The notes under the pieces: generated by a model
Database searches by the model: none
Told to the model about the DNA's origin: nothing
The model's input: only the letters and a program-made list of their open reading frames with translations
Program-made: the position numbers and the translations under genes
In this document: piece by piece, positions 7,222 to 14,943 of the stretch
Position numbering within the stretch: the stretch's first letter is position 1
How the letters are laid out: the number at the start of each line of letters is the position of its first letter
NCBI GenBank assembly: GCA_041666425.1
Contig: JBAYHA010000012.1
Location: forward strand, 1-20,637
Direction of reading: 5' to 3'
Length of the DNA: 20,637 nt
DNA from: JBAYHA01 sp041666425
Lineage (GTDB): Bacteria > Patescibacteriota > Patescibacteriia > UBA11705 > JABHMO01

Positions 7222-7866
7222 ATGGCAAAAAACAAAACAAAAATAAGAATATTTATTGCTGTTTTTTTGGTAATTTTAGTTGTTAGTGGAGCTTGTCTTT
7301 GGAAGTGTTTTTTTGTAAAACAAGAATTGAATATTGGGAAGGTAAATTTAGAGTCTTTACCAATTTACAAAGATAATATTAGAAATGATGTGGAATCAAC
7401 TACCGCGACGACTGATGCACAAAAAGTGTTAGAAAAAAAAGTTGATTGTCAAAACGAAGGTGATTTTTTCCGTTGTTCGATTGATCGTTGGCTGTTGTCA
7501 TTTTTATCAGGCATGGTTATTGACAAATTGACGGAAATTGAGCAAGGAACTGAACGGCAAGCTTTTTTAGCATATGATGAGGCCACGTTTATTTCTATGT
7601 TTACAAGTTTGGATGAAAAAAATCCGATTAATTTACAAAATGCCGGTTTTTGGAATGTTCGGGATGATAATTTTGAAAAAACCAATTATGAAATATCAGG
7701 AGAGCAATCTTATATTTACAAAAATGAAAAAGGTTGGTGCGATGGGCCTGATTGCTCAAAACCGTATTTGGTTTATGGTGTTTTGAAAAACAATATTTTT
7801 TATCAAATTACCTTTTTTGGTGATACGGAATTGAATTCGCAAGAGAAGGTGTTTTGGAAAATTTAA
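7222..7866 (+). CDS. Membrane-anchored protein of unknown function
   Basis: 214 residues from the ATG at 7222, one base after the SIMPL gene's stop; a TTG at 7201 would extend it into that gene and is unlikely. A basic N terminus (MAKNKTKIR) and one hydrophobic segment (~11-28) anchor it, leaving an extracytoplasmic domain of ~180 residues. Four Cys follow the anchor, two as CxxxxxxxC (C74 region) and two as CDGPDC. The C-terminal part (LVYGVLKNNIFYQITFFGD) looks like a beta-rich domain common in Parcubacteria-type surface proteins. I do not recognise a named family. It is probably cotranscribed with the SIMPL gene. Confidence 0.72.
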   Translation: MAKNKTKIRIFIAVFLVILVVSGACLWKCFFVKQELNIGKVNLESLPIYKDNIRNDVESTTATTDAQKVLEKKVDCQNEGDFFRCSIDRWLLSFLSGMVIDKLTEIEQGTERQAFLAYDEATFISMFTSLDEKNPINLQNAGFWNVRDDNFEKTNYEISGEQSYIYKNEKGWCDGPDCSKPYLVYGVLKNNIFYQITFFGDTELNSQEKVFWKI

Positions 7867-7896
7867 AAATTTCCGATTAATATTTATTCGTGTTCT

Positions 7897-9162
7897 ATGA
7901 CAAAAATAAAAAAAATTACAGCGCGAGAAATTCTCGATTCTCGTGGCTGGCCGACGGTTGAAGCAACAGTCCTACTCGAAGATGGTTCTGTCGGTATCGC
8001 CAGCGTGGCCAGTGGCGCCTCAACCGGCAAATATGAAGCTTTGGAATTGCGCGATGGAGACAAAAAAAGGTTTCATGGCAAAGGTGTCCAAAAAGCCGTG
8101 GCAAACATCAAAAAAATCGAAAAGAAACTATTAGGTTTTAATATTGAAAATCAAAAAGAAATTGATTGTTTGATGTTGGCTATTGACGGAACGGAAAACA
8201 AAACCAAATTGGGTGCTAATGCCATATTGGCAGTTTCAATGGCCTGTGCCAGAGCCGGAGCCGTTAGTCAAAAAATGCCATTATACAAATATTTGCGACA
8301 AGTCTTTAAATTGCCGGAAAATAAATGGCGAATGCCTATTCCGACAATGAATATAATCAATGGTGGCAAGCATGCGGACAATTCTCTGACTGTTCAAGAA
8401 TTTATGGTCGTTCCTGCGCAAAAAAACATGGCAAAAAGAGTTCGTGCCGGAGCGGAAATTTTTCATTGTTTAAAAAGTTTATTAAAAGAAGCCGGATATC
8501 AAACATTAGTTGGTGATGAAGGTGGATTTGCTCCAAATTTAAAAAACAACGAACAGGCTTTGGATTTTATCGTCAAAGCGATCAAAAAAGCCGGGTATTC
8601 TGCCGGCGTTGATACTTTTTGCGGAGTTGATTTGGCAATGAGTGAATATTTTGATGCCAAAAAAGGTTATTCGCTAAATGACAAATCGGGCAAAAAATTT
8701 ATTTCAGCCAAAGAATTAATTAATACTTTGCAAAAATGGATCAAAAAATTCCCGATAATTTCACTCGAGGATGTGGCCAGCGAAGATGATTGGTCAACGT
8801 GGAGAGAACTTACCAAAAAAATCGGGGACAAGGTGACTTTGGTCGGTGATGATTTATTTGTTACCAATGTAAAAAAATTGAAACAGGGAGTTGAGACAAA
8901 AACGGCCAATGCCATATTGATAAAATTAAATCAAATCGGTTCTTTGTCTGAAACAATTGAAGCGATTTATCTGGCAAAAAAAAATAATTACAAAGTTAGC
9001 GTCTCACATCGTTCCGGCGAAACGGCGGATACTTTTATTGCTGATTTGAGTGTGGCCGTTAATGCTGATTTTATCAAAACAGGGTCGCTTTCGCGAAGTG
9101 AAAGAGTGGAAAAATATAATCGTTTGATGCAAATAGAAAATGAACTTTTTACAAATAAATAA
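7897..9162 (+). CDS. eno: Enolase
   Basis: This enzyme converts 2-phosphoglycerate to phosphoenolpyruvate using Mg2+. The 421 residues are full length. Motifs in order: AREILDSRGWPTVEA at the N terminus (the usual N/F before PTVE is W here); ASGASTGKYEALELRD; LGANAILAVSMA; MNIINGGKHADN; the catalytic-Glu loop LVGDEGGFAPN; metal-binding ISLEDV and VGDDLFVTN; catalytic Lys in ANAILIKLNQIGS; VSHRSGET; and FIKTGSLSRSERVEKYN. All catalytic positions are present. It is the first of four closely spaced genes (7-bp, 3-bp and 2-bp gaps), followed by the small 9170 gene and two gpmI copies, so the 2-PG/PEP steps are likely made together. Confidence 0.97.
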   Translation: MTKIKKITAREILDSRGWPTVEATVLLEDGSVGIASVASGASTGKYEALELRDGDKKRFHGKGVQKAVANIKKIEKKLLGFNIENQKEIDCLMLAIDGTENKTKLGANAILAVSMACARAGAVSQKMPLYKYLRQVFKLPENKWRMPIPTMNIINGGKHADNSLTVQEFMVVPAQKNMAKRVRAGAEIFHCLKSLLKEAGYQTLVGDEGGFAPNLKNNEQALDFIVKAIKKAGYSAGVDTFCGVDLAMSEYFDAKKGYSLNDKSGKKFISAKELINTLQKWIKKFPIISLEDVASEDDWSTWRELTKKIGDKVTLVGDDLFVTNVKKLKQGVETKTANAILIKLNQIGSLSETIEAIYLAKKNNYKVSVSHRSGETADTFIADLSVAVNADFIKTGSLSRSERVEKYNRLMQIENELFTNK

Positions 9163-9169
9163 GTAGTTT

Positions 9170-9388
9170 ATGTCAAATGAAACAATGCCGGACTCCCAAA
9201 AAGATCAACGGCAACTGGATAAATTATTAGCTGGTTTCCAAAAAATTTACGGGTCAATGAAAAGTTTTATGGCTAGTGCGGAAAAGGCGAGGGTTGACGC
9301 GTTAAATGAATTGCAAGAGCATAACCCGGAAGCTGCCAAAAAACTGGAAGAACAGTGGCTTAATGAAATGTCTCATTTTGAAGTTTAG
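9170..9388 (+). CDS. Small 72-aa protein of unknown function between eno and gpmI
   Basis: A 72-residue, mostly helical, charged protein (QLDKLLAGFQKIYGSMKSF, then KARVDALNELQEHNPEAAKK) with no Cys, no membrane segment and no signal peptide. It starts 7 bp after eno and ends 3 bp before the first gpmI, so it is in the same transcript. I do not recognise the family. Its tight position inside a glycolytic gene set makes it a real gene despite its size. Confidence 0.7.
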   Translation: MSNETMPDSQKDQRQLDKLLAGFQKIYGSMKSFMASAEKARVDALNELQEHNPEAAKKLEEQWLNEMSHFEV

Positions 9389-9391
9389 ATT

Positions 9392-10936
9392 ATGACGCCT
9401 GTGGTTCTATTGATTTTGGATGGTTGGGGAATCGCTCCAAAAAATCAAGGAAACGCCATTGAATTGGCGAACAAACAAAATTTCGATCGTTATTGGAATG
9501 ATTTTGCGCATACCAAGCTTTTTGCGCATGGTCATTACGTCGGTTTGCCAGATAATCAAGTTGGCAACTCCGAAGCTGGGCATATGAATATTGGTGCCGG
9601 AAGATTGATCAAGCAGGACTCGGTGTTAATTTCCGAGACTATTGCCGACGGACGATTTAAGAAAAATTTGGCGATTAATACCACGATTGAACATGTTTTG
9701 CTCAACAAAAGCAATATGCATGTTTTTGGTTTGGTTTCTGACGTGGACAGCCCACACTCTTCTTTGGAGCATTTGTACGCGTTGGTTGATTTGATTTTTG
9801 CCAAAGGAATAAAAAATATTTATTTGCACTTGATAACTGATGGGCGAGATTCTCCGCAATATGAAGCGATTAATATTTTGGACAAAGTGGAAAAAAATAT
9901 TGTTGGCAAAGCCAAAATAGTTTCTTTGATGGGGCGTTTTTTTGCTATGGATCGAGGAAAAAATTGGGATAGAACAAGAAAAGCGTATGAGTGTTTGACC
10001 GAATCCAAGGGATCTGTTTTTAAAAATTGTCAAGAAGTTGTTTTGCATGAATATAACAGAAAAATAAACGATGAGTTTATTGAACCGACCATAATTTCCA
10101 ATAATGAACATGATGCGCAAAAAAGTCGAGTCAGCGATAATGATGGTTTCATCTTTTTTAATTTACGATCCGATCGAGCAAGACAATTGAGCAAATGTTT
10201 TGTCCAAAAAGATTTTCAAAAAAGGAATACCGGCGAGTTCAAACGCAAAAGAGTCATAAAAAATTTATCTTTTTGCGCTTTTACGGATTTTGGTCCTGAT
10301 TTGGATCATATTCTAACCGCTTTTCCTTCGGCGGATATCAAGAATACTTTGCCGGTAATTTTGCGCGGGAAAACGCAACTTTATATTGCGGAAACGGAGA
10401 AATACGCACACATGACTTATTTTATCAACGGTGGTTATGCTGATCCGGTTAATGGTGAATTGAGATTTCGGGTGCCATCAAAAGTAGTCAAAAGTTATGC
10501 GCAAATTCCGGAGATGAGTGTTTACGAAATTACCAAAAAGGTTTTGTCCGGTTTGCAAAAAGATCAATTTGAATTTATTGCTATTAATTTTGCTAACCCT
10601 GATATGGTTGGGCATACGGGGGATTTGCAGGCAACAATCAAAGCAATTGAACACGTGGATATTTGTTTAGACAAAATTGCCAGAACTGTTTTGCGCACAA
10701 ATGGAACATTGATTATTACCGCAGATCATGGCAATGCGGAAAAAATGATCGATGAAAAAAATGGTGAAGTTTGGACTTCGCACACCACCAATCAAGTGCC
10801 GTTTATTTTGATTAACAAAGATTTAAAAAATATAAAACTAAAAGAAGGCAAGCTCGGCAATATTGTTCCAACAATTTATGAATTGTTCGGAATGGAAAAA
10901 CTACCTATCAAGCTGAGTTCCAGTCTTATCAAATAA
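9392..10936 (+). CDS. gpmI: Cofactor-independent phosphoglycerate mutase, copy 1
   Basis: Interconverts 3- and 2-phosphoglycerate through a phospho-Ser intermediate with two Mn2+ ions. 514 residues, full length. Metal and catalytic residues are intact: D10 (LILDGWG), nucleophile S60 (GNSEAGHMNIG), D404 and H408 (NPDMVGHTGD), D445 and H446 (TADHGNAE), H464 (TSHTTNQVP). The substrate loop is odd: the usual SDGGVHSH reads SDVDSPHSS, one residue longer, although the His (H122) is kept. Motifs DGRDSP and ETEKYAHMTYF are present. It lies 2 bp upstream of a second, clearly different gpmI; the two share motifs but differ throughout, so this is an old duplication or two separately acquired genes. Confidence 0.95.
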   Translation: MTPVVLLILDGWGIAPKNQGNAIELANKQNFDRYWNDFAHTKLFAHGHYVGLPDNQVGNSEAGHMNIGAGRLIKQDSVLISETIADGRFKKNLAINTTIEHVLLNKSNMHVFGLVSDVDSPHSSLEHLYALVDLIFAKGIKNIYLHLITDGRDSPQYEAINILDKVEKNIVGKAKIVSLMGRFFAMDRGKNWDRTRKAYECLTESKGSVFKNCQEVVLHEYNRKINDEFIEPTIISNNEHDAQKSRVSDNDGFIFFNLRSDRARQLSKCFVQKDFQKRNTGEFKRKRVIKNLSFCAFTDFGPDLDHILTAFPSADIKNTLPVILRGKTQLYIAETEKYAHMTYFINGGYADPVNGELRFRVPSKVVKSYAQIPEMSVYEITKKVLSGLQKDQFEFIAINFANPDMVGHTGDLQATIKAIEHVDICLDKIARTVLRTNGTLIITADHGNAEKMIDEKNGEVWTSHTTNQVPFILINKDLKNIKLKEGKLGNIVPTIYELFGMEKLPIKLSSSLIK

Positions 10937-10938
10937 TT

Positions 10939-12522
10939 ATGCCAAACAGACCAAAGCCAGTGGTGCTGGTAATCCTTGACGGATGGGGAATTGCTCCTCC
11001 GGTTGACAGTAATGCTGTTACTTCAGCCAGAACACCAAATTTTAATAGTTATGTGGCCAACTACCCTGCTATGACTTTGTTAGCTTCCGGCGAGTCAGTT
11101 GGCTTGTCTTGGGGGGAAATGGGCAATTCCGAAGTGGGTCATTTGAATTTGGGAGTAGGGAAGATTTTTTATCAAAATTTACCTAGAATCGGCAAATCGA
11201 TTGACGACGAATCATTTTTTTCAAACAGTGTTTTGCAAAAAGCCGTTGAGCATGTGAAAAAAAACAATGGCAAACTGCATTTAATGGGTTTAGTTTCTGA
11301 TGGTAAAGTGCACAGTGCGATGAAACATTGCTTGGCTTTGTTGGATTTTGCAAAAAGAATGGAGATAAAAGATGTTTTGGTGCATGCTTTTTTGGACGGG
11401 AGGGATACACCGTTTAACAGCGCGCAAAATTTCTTGGCTGAATTGCAAGAAAAAATCGATAAATTAAAAATCGGTAGAATTGCCAGTTTGCATGGTCGGC
11501 TTTATGCCATGGATCGGGATAATCATTGGGAAAGAATTGAAAAAAGTTATTCGGCTATGGTTCTGGGCAAGGCTGAAGAAACTTTTGCTGATTATACCAA
11601 AGCTTTGGAACTTTCTTACAAAGATAAAGTTTTTGATGAAGAGTTTGTCCCATGTCTTATTGGAAAAAATATTGAACAAAACTTAGTCAAAGATAACGAT
11701 GCCGTTGTTTTTTTCAATTATCGTGCGGATCGCGGTCGTGAATTGACAAAAACCTTTGTCTTGGACAATTTCGAGCAATTCAAGCGTGGAGAAAAATTAC
11801 AGAATTTGTTTTTTGCCACTATGACAGAATATGAAGAAGGTTTGCCGGTGGAAATTATTTTTCCGCGCGAAGAAATCAAAGCTTCTTTGCCAAAACAAAT
11901 AGCTTTGGCGGGATTGCGACAATTGCATGTTGCGGAAACGGAAAAGTATGCGCATGTTACTTTCTTTTTTAGCGGAGGAGAAGAAAATCCGTTTGAAGGC
12001 GAAGATCGATTGGTGATTCCTTCTCCACGTGTTGATTCTTATTCGCGAACGCCAGCTATGTCTGCGGGGAAATTGAAAGAGACATTAGTTAAGGAAATAG
12101 TTGATGATAAATATGATTTTATTGTGGTTAATTTTGCTAATCCGGATATGGTAGGTCATACTGGAGATTTGGGTGCTACGGTTGCGGCGGTGGAATTTAC
12201 TGATAAATGTTTGGGGGAGTTAATTCATGTGATTTTGGAAAAGGATGGGGTAGCTTTGATTACCGCTGATCATGGAAATGCAGAGGAACTTCTGAATTTG
12301 CAAACCGGCGAGATGGACAAAGAACACAGTACCAATCCTGTGCCGTTTATTGTTGTTGGCAGAAAGTATGAAGGCAGAACCACCGAGGAAGTGGAGTTGG
12401 TGGGGCATGATTTGAGTTTGATTCAACCGATTGGCTTGTTGTCTGATATCGCGCCAACCATATTAAAAATTATGGGCTTGGAAATTCCAAAAGAAATGTC
12501 GGGGAAACCGTTAATTGATTGA
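10939..12522 (+). CDS. gpmI: Cofactor-independent phosphoglycerate mutase, copy 2
   Basis: A second full-length iPGM (527 residues), 2 bp after copy 1. D14 (VILDGWG), S64 (GNSEVGHLNLG), H125 (SDGKVHSAMKH), D403 and H407, D444 and H445, and H463 (KEHSTNPVP) are all in place, so it should be active. It keeps the standard substrate loop length, unlike copy 1, and has the typical DGRDTP and AMDRD motifs and the C-terminal SDIAPTILKIMGL. It is therefore the more canonical of the pair. A palindromic repeat begins 28 bp after its stop, and no clear T-run terminator is visible before it. Confidence 0.95.
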   Translation: MPNRPKPVVLVILDGWGIAPPVDSNAVTSARTPNFNSYVANYPAMTLLASGESVGLSWGEMGNSEVGHLNLGVGKIFYQNLPRIGKSIDDESFFSNSVLQKAVEHVKKNNGKLHLMGLVSDGKVHSAMKHCLALLDFAKRMEIKDVLVHAFLDGRDTPFNSAQNFLAELQEKIDKLKIGRIASLHGRLYAMDRDNHWERIEKSYSAMVLGKAEETFADYTKALELSYKDKVFDEEFVPCLIGKNIEQNLVKDNDAVVFFNYRADRGRELTKTFVLDNFEQFKRGEKLQNLFFATMTEYEEGLPVEIIFPREEIKASLPKQIALAGLRQLHVAETEKYAHVTFFFSGGEENPFEGEDRLVIPSPRVDSYSRTPAMSAGKLKETLVKEIVDDKYDFIVVNFANPDMVGHTGDLGATVAAVEFTDKCLGELIHVILEKDGVALITADHGNAEELLNLQTGEMDKEHSTNPVPFIVVGRKYEGRTTEEVELVGHDLSLIQPIGLLSDIAPTILKIMGLEIPKEMSGKPLID

Positions 12523-12550
12523 ATTTATTAAAAGTTTTTTCGTTTTTTGA

Positions 12551-12664
12551 TTTGTCCTTTCGACCGCAGTGGAGAAATCTTTTATAATAAATTAAAAATC
12601 CAAAATGGTATTTAAATTTTAAAAAAGATCCTTCCACTCATTTTATTCGGTCGGGATGACAAAA
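12551..12664. repeat. Dispersed palindromic repeat, copy A
   Basis: Left end tttgtcctttcgaccg with agtggagaaatcttt; right end aaagatccttccactca with tcggtcgggatgacaaaa. The two ends are inverted copies, so the whole element can fold as one long hairpin. The same ends recur at 19208-19333 and 19849-20003. It fills most of the gap between gpmI copy 2 and mutM. Confidence 0.8.
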
Positions 12665-12699
12665 TTGAAAAATAGTTGAATATCAAATTAATTAAATTT

Positions 12700-13569
12700 A
12701 TGCCCGAACTGCCAGAGGTTGAAACAATCAGACGAGGCTTGATGAAAAAGATTTTGGGAAAAAAAATATCCAAAATTGAAATAGAGACAAGTTTTGAAAA
12801 AAAAATTAAACCAAATGCAAAAACTTTGGTTGATTTTTTATTAAATAAAGAAATAAAAAATATAAATCGTATCGGTAAGTTGTTGGTTTTTGAAATGACG
12901 GATGATGACTTTTTGTTGATTCATTTAAAAATGACCGGTCAGTTGGTTTTTCAAACTGCGAACAAAAAGAAAGCCGTTGGTGGAGGCCATTCGTTCAAAA
13001 ATCAAAATGAGTTACCAAACAAATTTACCAGGGTGACTATTTTTTTTGTTGACAAATCCGCTTTGTTTTTTAACGATATTCGCAAGTTTGGTTATTTTGA
13101 ATTGGTGGATCGATTTAATTTGCAAAAAGTGCGCGATAAATACGGAATTGAGCCGATTCAAACTGATTTTACTTTTGATTTTTTTGAAAATGCTTTAAAA
13201 AAAAGACCGAGAATGAAGATAAAAGCTTTTTTGCTTGATCAAAAAATAATTTTGGGTTTAGGCAATATCTATGCTGATGAAGTTTGTTTTTCGGCCAAGG
13301 TAAAACCGAACCGGTTGGTAAAAAGTTTAAAAAAGGTTGAGCGGGAAGCGCTTTTTTATAATTGTCGATCTATTTTAAAATTAGCGATCAGTAAAAAGGG
13401 TACAACGTTTAGCGATTATCGGACAGCTTATGGCAAAAACGGAAATTTCCAAAGTTATCTGCAAGTTTATGGTCGTTATGGTGAAAGTTGCTATTTTTGC
13501 AAAAAAGAAATAAAAAAAATAAAAGTAGCCGGACGAACGTCAAGCTACTGTGATTTTTGTCAGAGGTAA
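12700..13569 (+). CDS. mutM: Formamidopyrimidine-DNA glycosylase
   Basis: Removes oxidised purines (8-oxoguanine, Fapy) from DNA and nicks the abasic site. I chose the ATG at 12700 because the family needs Pro directly after Met as the catalytic residue (MPELPEVET); a TTG at 12676 would add eight residues and destroy this. 289 residues. P2, E3 and E6 are present; IGKLLVFEM supplies the conserved Lys; LIHLKMTGQL, FNDIRKFGYF and GLGNIYADE follow. The C-terminal zinc finger is complete: CYFC ... YCDFCQ. An insert GGGHSF before the NDIRKFG region is common in Patescibacteria-type homologues. Its 3' end converges on the DUF212 gene, with a short palindrome between. Confidence 0.95.
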   Translation: MPELPEVETIRRGLMKKILGKKISKIEIETSFEKKIKPNAKTLVDFLLNKEIKNINRIGKLLVFEMTDDDFLLIHLKMTGQLVFQTANKKKAVGGGHSFKNQNELPNKFTRVTIFFVDKSALFFNDIRKFGYFELVDRFNLQKVRDKYGIEPIQTDFTFDFFENALKKRPRMKIKAFLLDQKIILGLGNIYADEVCFSAKVKPNRLVKSLKKVEREALFYNCRSILKLAISKKGTTFSDYRTAYGKNGNFQSYLQVYGRYGESCYFCKKEIKKIKVAGRTSSYCDFCQR

Positions 13570-13580
13570 ATTTAGGCTGT

Positions 13581-13609
13581 CGTCACTCCGGATCAAGTCC
13601 AGAGTGACG
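13581..13609. repeat. Short palindromic repeat between convergent genes
   Basis: The arms cgtcactc (13581-13588) and gagtgacg (13602-13609) pair perfectly, with three more inner pairs around tcaag. It resembles the widespread gtcattccgg...ccggaatgac palindromes. It lies in the 46-bp gap between the convergent ends of mutM and the DUF212 gene. It lacks a T-run, so terminator use is doubtful. Confidence 0.7.
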
Positions 13610-13615
13610 GATTCA

Positions 13616-14041
13616 TTAAATCAAAATCACCAGCACTGCCACAACTATACCAATCATCGCTCCAACAAAAACTTGCAACGGTGTGTGACCAAGTCTTTCG
13701 GAAAGGCGTTCAAATTCATAACTTTTTTCCGGCTTTATTTCAGAAATAAGTTTGTTTAATTCTTCTGCATGTTTGCCAAGATTGCGACGAAAACCGGCGG
13801 CATCGCGTATGGTTAAAATGGCCAGAACAGTGGCGATGGCAAAAGCAGCTGAATTCCAATATTCATAATAGCCGGTCAAAATTGCCAAAGTTACAACAAA
13901 AGCTGTATGACTTGACGGCATTCCGCCATAACGATTGAGATCGTGCCAAGAGAATTTGTGTTGGCGAGCGTCAATAATCAATTTTATAACTTGTGTCAAA
14001 AATACTGCGAACAAACTGCCCAAAATAATTTTAAATGTCAT
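13616..14041 (-). CDS. Divergent PAP2-family (DUF212) membrane protein
   Basis: 141 residues, full length for the family. Visible motifs: GGMPSSHTAFVVTLA (~39-53), a central membrane segment, IRDAAGFRRNLGKHAE, and LGHTPLQVFVGAMIG near the C terminus, with membrane segments at both ends. These are the hallmark motifs of the DUF212/acid-phosphatase-related group, a divergent relative of PAP2 lipid phosphatases; the exact substrate is not established. It is read away from uppP, with only 15 bp between the two start codons, which suggests linked lipid-phosphate functions. Confidence 0.9.
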   Translation of the reverse strand: MTFKIILGSLFAVFLTQVIKLIIDARQHKFSWHDLNRYGGMPSSHTAFVVTLAILTGYYEYWNSAAFAIATVLAILTIRDAAGFRRNLGKHAEELNKLISEIKPEKSYEFERLSERLGHTPLQVFVGAMIGIVVAVLVILI

Positions 14042-14056
14042 AAATTTATATTTATT
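14042..14056. promoter_or_regulatory. 15-bp divergent promoter region
   Basis: The only DNA between the start codons of the DUF212 gene and uppP is 15 AT-only bases. It contains TATATT on the plus strand and TATAAA on the minus strand. There is no room for ribosome sites, so at least one mRNA is leaderless or starts inside the other gene. Confidence 0.4.
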
Positions 14057-14881
14057 ATGTTAATGTCGATTATTCAACCAATTTTATTTGGCTTATTACA
14101 AGCGATTACCGAATTTTTACCTATTTCCAGTTCCGGTCATCTTTTGATTTTACATAATTTTTGGCCAAGCGCCTTTCAAGATACTTTGACGGCTGATTTG
14201 GCTTTGCATGTTGGAACTTTTTTGGCAGTGTTAATTTATTTTTACAAAGATATTTTACGTTATTTATCAGCGATTATTGAAATATTTATTCCCAAAAGGG
14301 AAGTTAATCGCCATGATCTCAATGAAGTTTTTGCTATTATTGTCGCAACAATCCCAGCCGTCGTCGTCGGCATTATTTTTGGTGATTTTATTGAAAATTC
14401 CACGCGCAATTTGCCAACGGTTTTGATTTCCTTAGTTGTTATAGCGATTTTATTTCTTTTTGTAGAAAAATGGAAAAAGGCGGGTAGCAAAGAATTTTCC
14501 GGTTTGAATTTTGGTAAAGCACTATCAATCGGATTGGCGCAAGTTTTGGCTTTTATTCCGGGAGTTTCACGTTCGGGTATAACTATTATAGCAGGTTTGG
14601 GTTTTGATTTAAAGAAACAGGAGGCGGCGCGATTCGCTTTTCTGTTAAGTTTGCCAACGATTTTTGGCGCCACATTATTGCAAATTATTTCACTTGATTG
14701 GAACTTGGTTTCTGATAATGAAAAGATCAGTTTGTTCTTTTTGATTTTTAGTTCATTTATTTTCGGACTGTTAGTAATTAAATTCTTTTTAAAAATTTTG
14801 CAAAAATATTCTTTGAAACCGTTTGCTTATTATCGAATAATTCTGGCATTAGGGGTTTTGTTGTGGTTAATTGTTAAATAA
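14057..14881 (+). CDS. uppP: Undecaprenyl-diphosphatase (UppP/BacA)
   Basis: Membrane enzyme that dephosphorylates undecaprenyl pyrophosphate to recycle the lipid carrier for peptidoglycan and other polymers. 274 residues from the ATG at 14057 (a second ATG at 14063 is equally possible); the long upstream frame crosses the neighbouring gene and is not used. The catalytic region QAITEFLPISSSGHLLIL is at ~15-32, with conserved Glu and His; the second active-site motif PGVSRSGITI (catalytic Arg) is at ~174-183, followed by EAARFAFLLSLPTI. About seven to eight membrane segments are visible. Two hairpin terminators follow at once. Confidence 0.95.
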   Translation: MLMSIIQPILFGLLQAITEFLPISSSGHLLILHNFWPSAFQDTLTADLALHVGTFLAVLIYFYKDILRYLSAIIEIFIPKREVNRHDLNEVFAIIVATIPAVVVGIIFGDFIENSTRNLPTVLISLVVIAILFLFVEKWKKAGSKEFSGLNFGKALSIGLAQVLAFIPGVSRSGITIIAGLGFDLKKQEAARFAFLLSLPTIFGATLLQIISLDWNLVSDNEKISLFFLIFSSFIFGLLVIKFFLKILQKYSLKPFAYYRIILALGVLLWLIVK

Positions 14882-14883
14882 AA

Positions 14884-14909
14884 AAAGCCCTGTCATCCGA
14901 CAGGGCTTT
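14884..14909 (-). terminator. Terminator of the minus-strand gene (bidirectional hairpin)
   Basis: An 11-bp perfect stem (14884-14894 with 14899-14909) has a 4-nt loop. On the minus strand it runs into six T, the classic form, and would end the 14944-16170 transcript. On the plus strand the T-run is short. Confidence 0.85.
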
Positions 14910-14917
14910 AGAGCCTA

Positions 14918-14942
14918 CACCCGTCTTTGGCGGGTGATTTTT
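14918..14942 (+). terminator. Terminator of uppP
   Basis: A 6-bp GC-rich stem (cacccg / cgggtg, 14918-14923 with 14931-14936) is followed by five T on the plus strand. It ends just before the stop codon of the convergent minus-strand gene. Confidence 0.65.
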
Positions 14943-14943
14943 G

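Noticed and set aside
9626..10120. 164-codon open frame on the minus strand
   Set aside because: It lies wholly inside gpmI copy 1, which has all catalytic motifs; the peptide has no recognisable features.
12676..12699. TTG start for mutM
   Set aside because: It would place eight residues before the catalytic Pro, which must follow Met directly.
13581..13609. Terminator between mutM and the DUF212 gene
   Set aside because: The stem lacks a T-run on both strands, and its sequence matches widespread palindromic repeats better.
14260..14673. 137-codon open frame on the minus strand
   Set aside because: It is antisense to uppP, whose motifs are clear, and has no family-like pattern.
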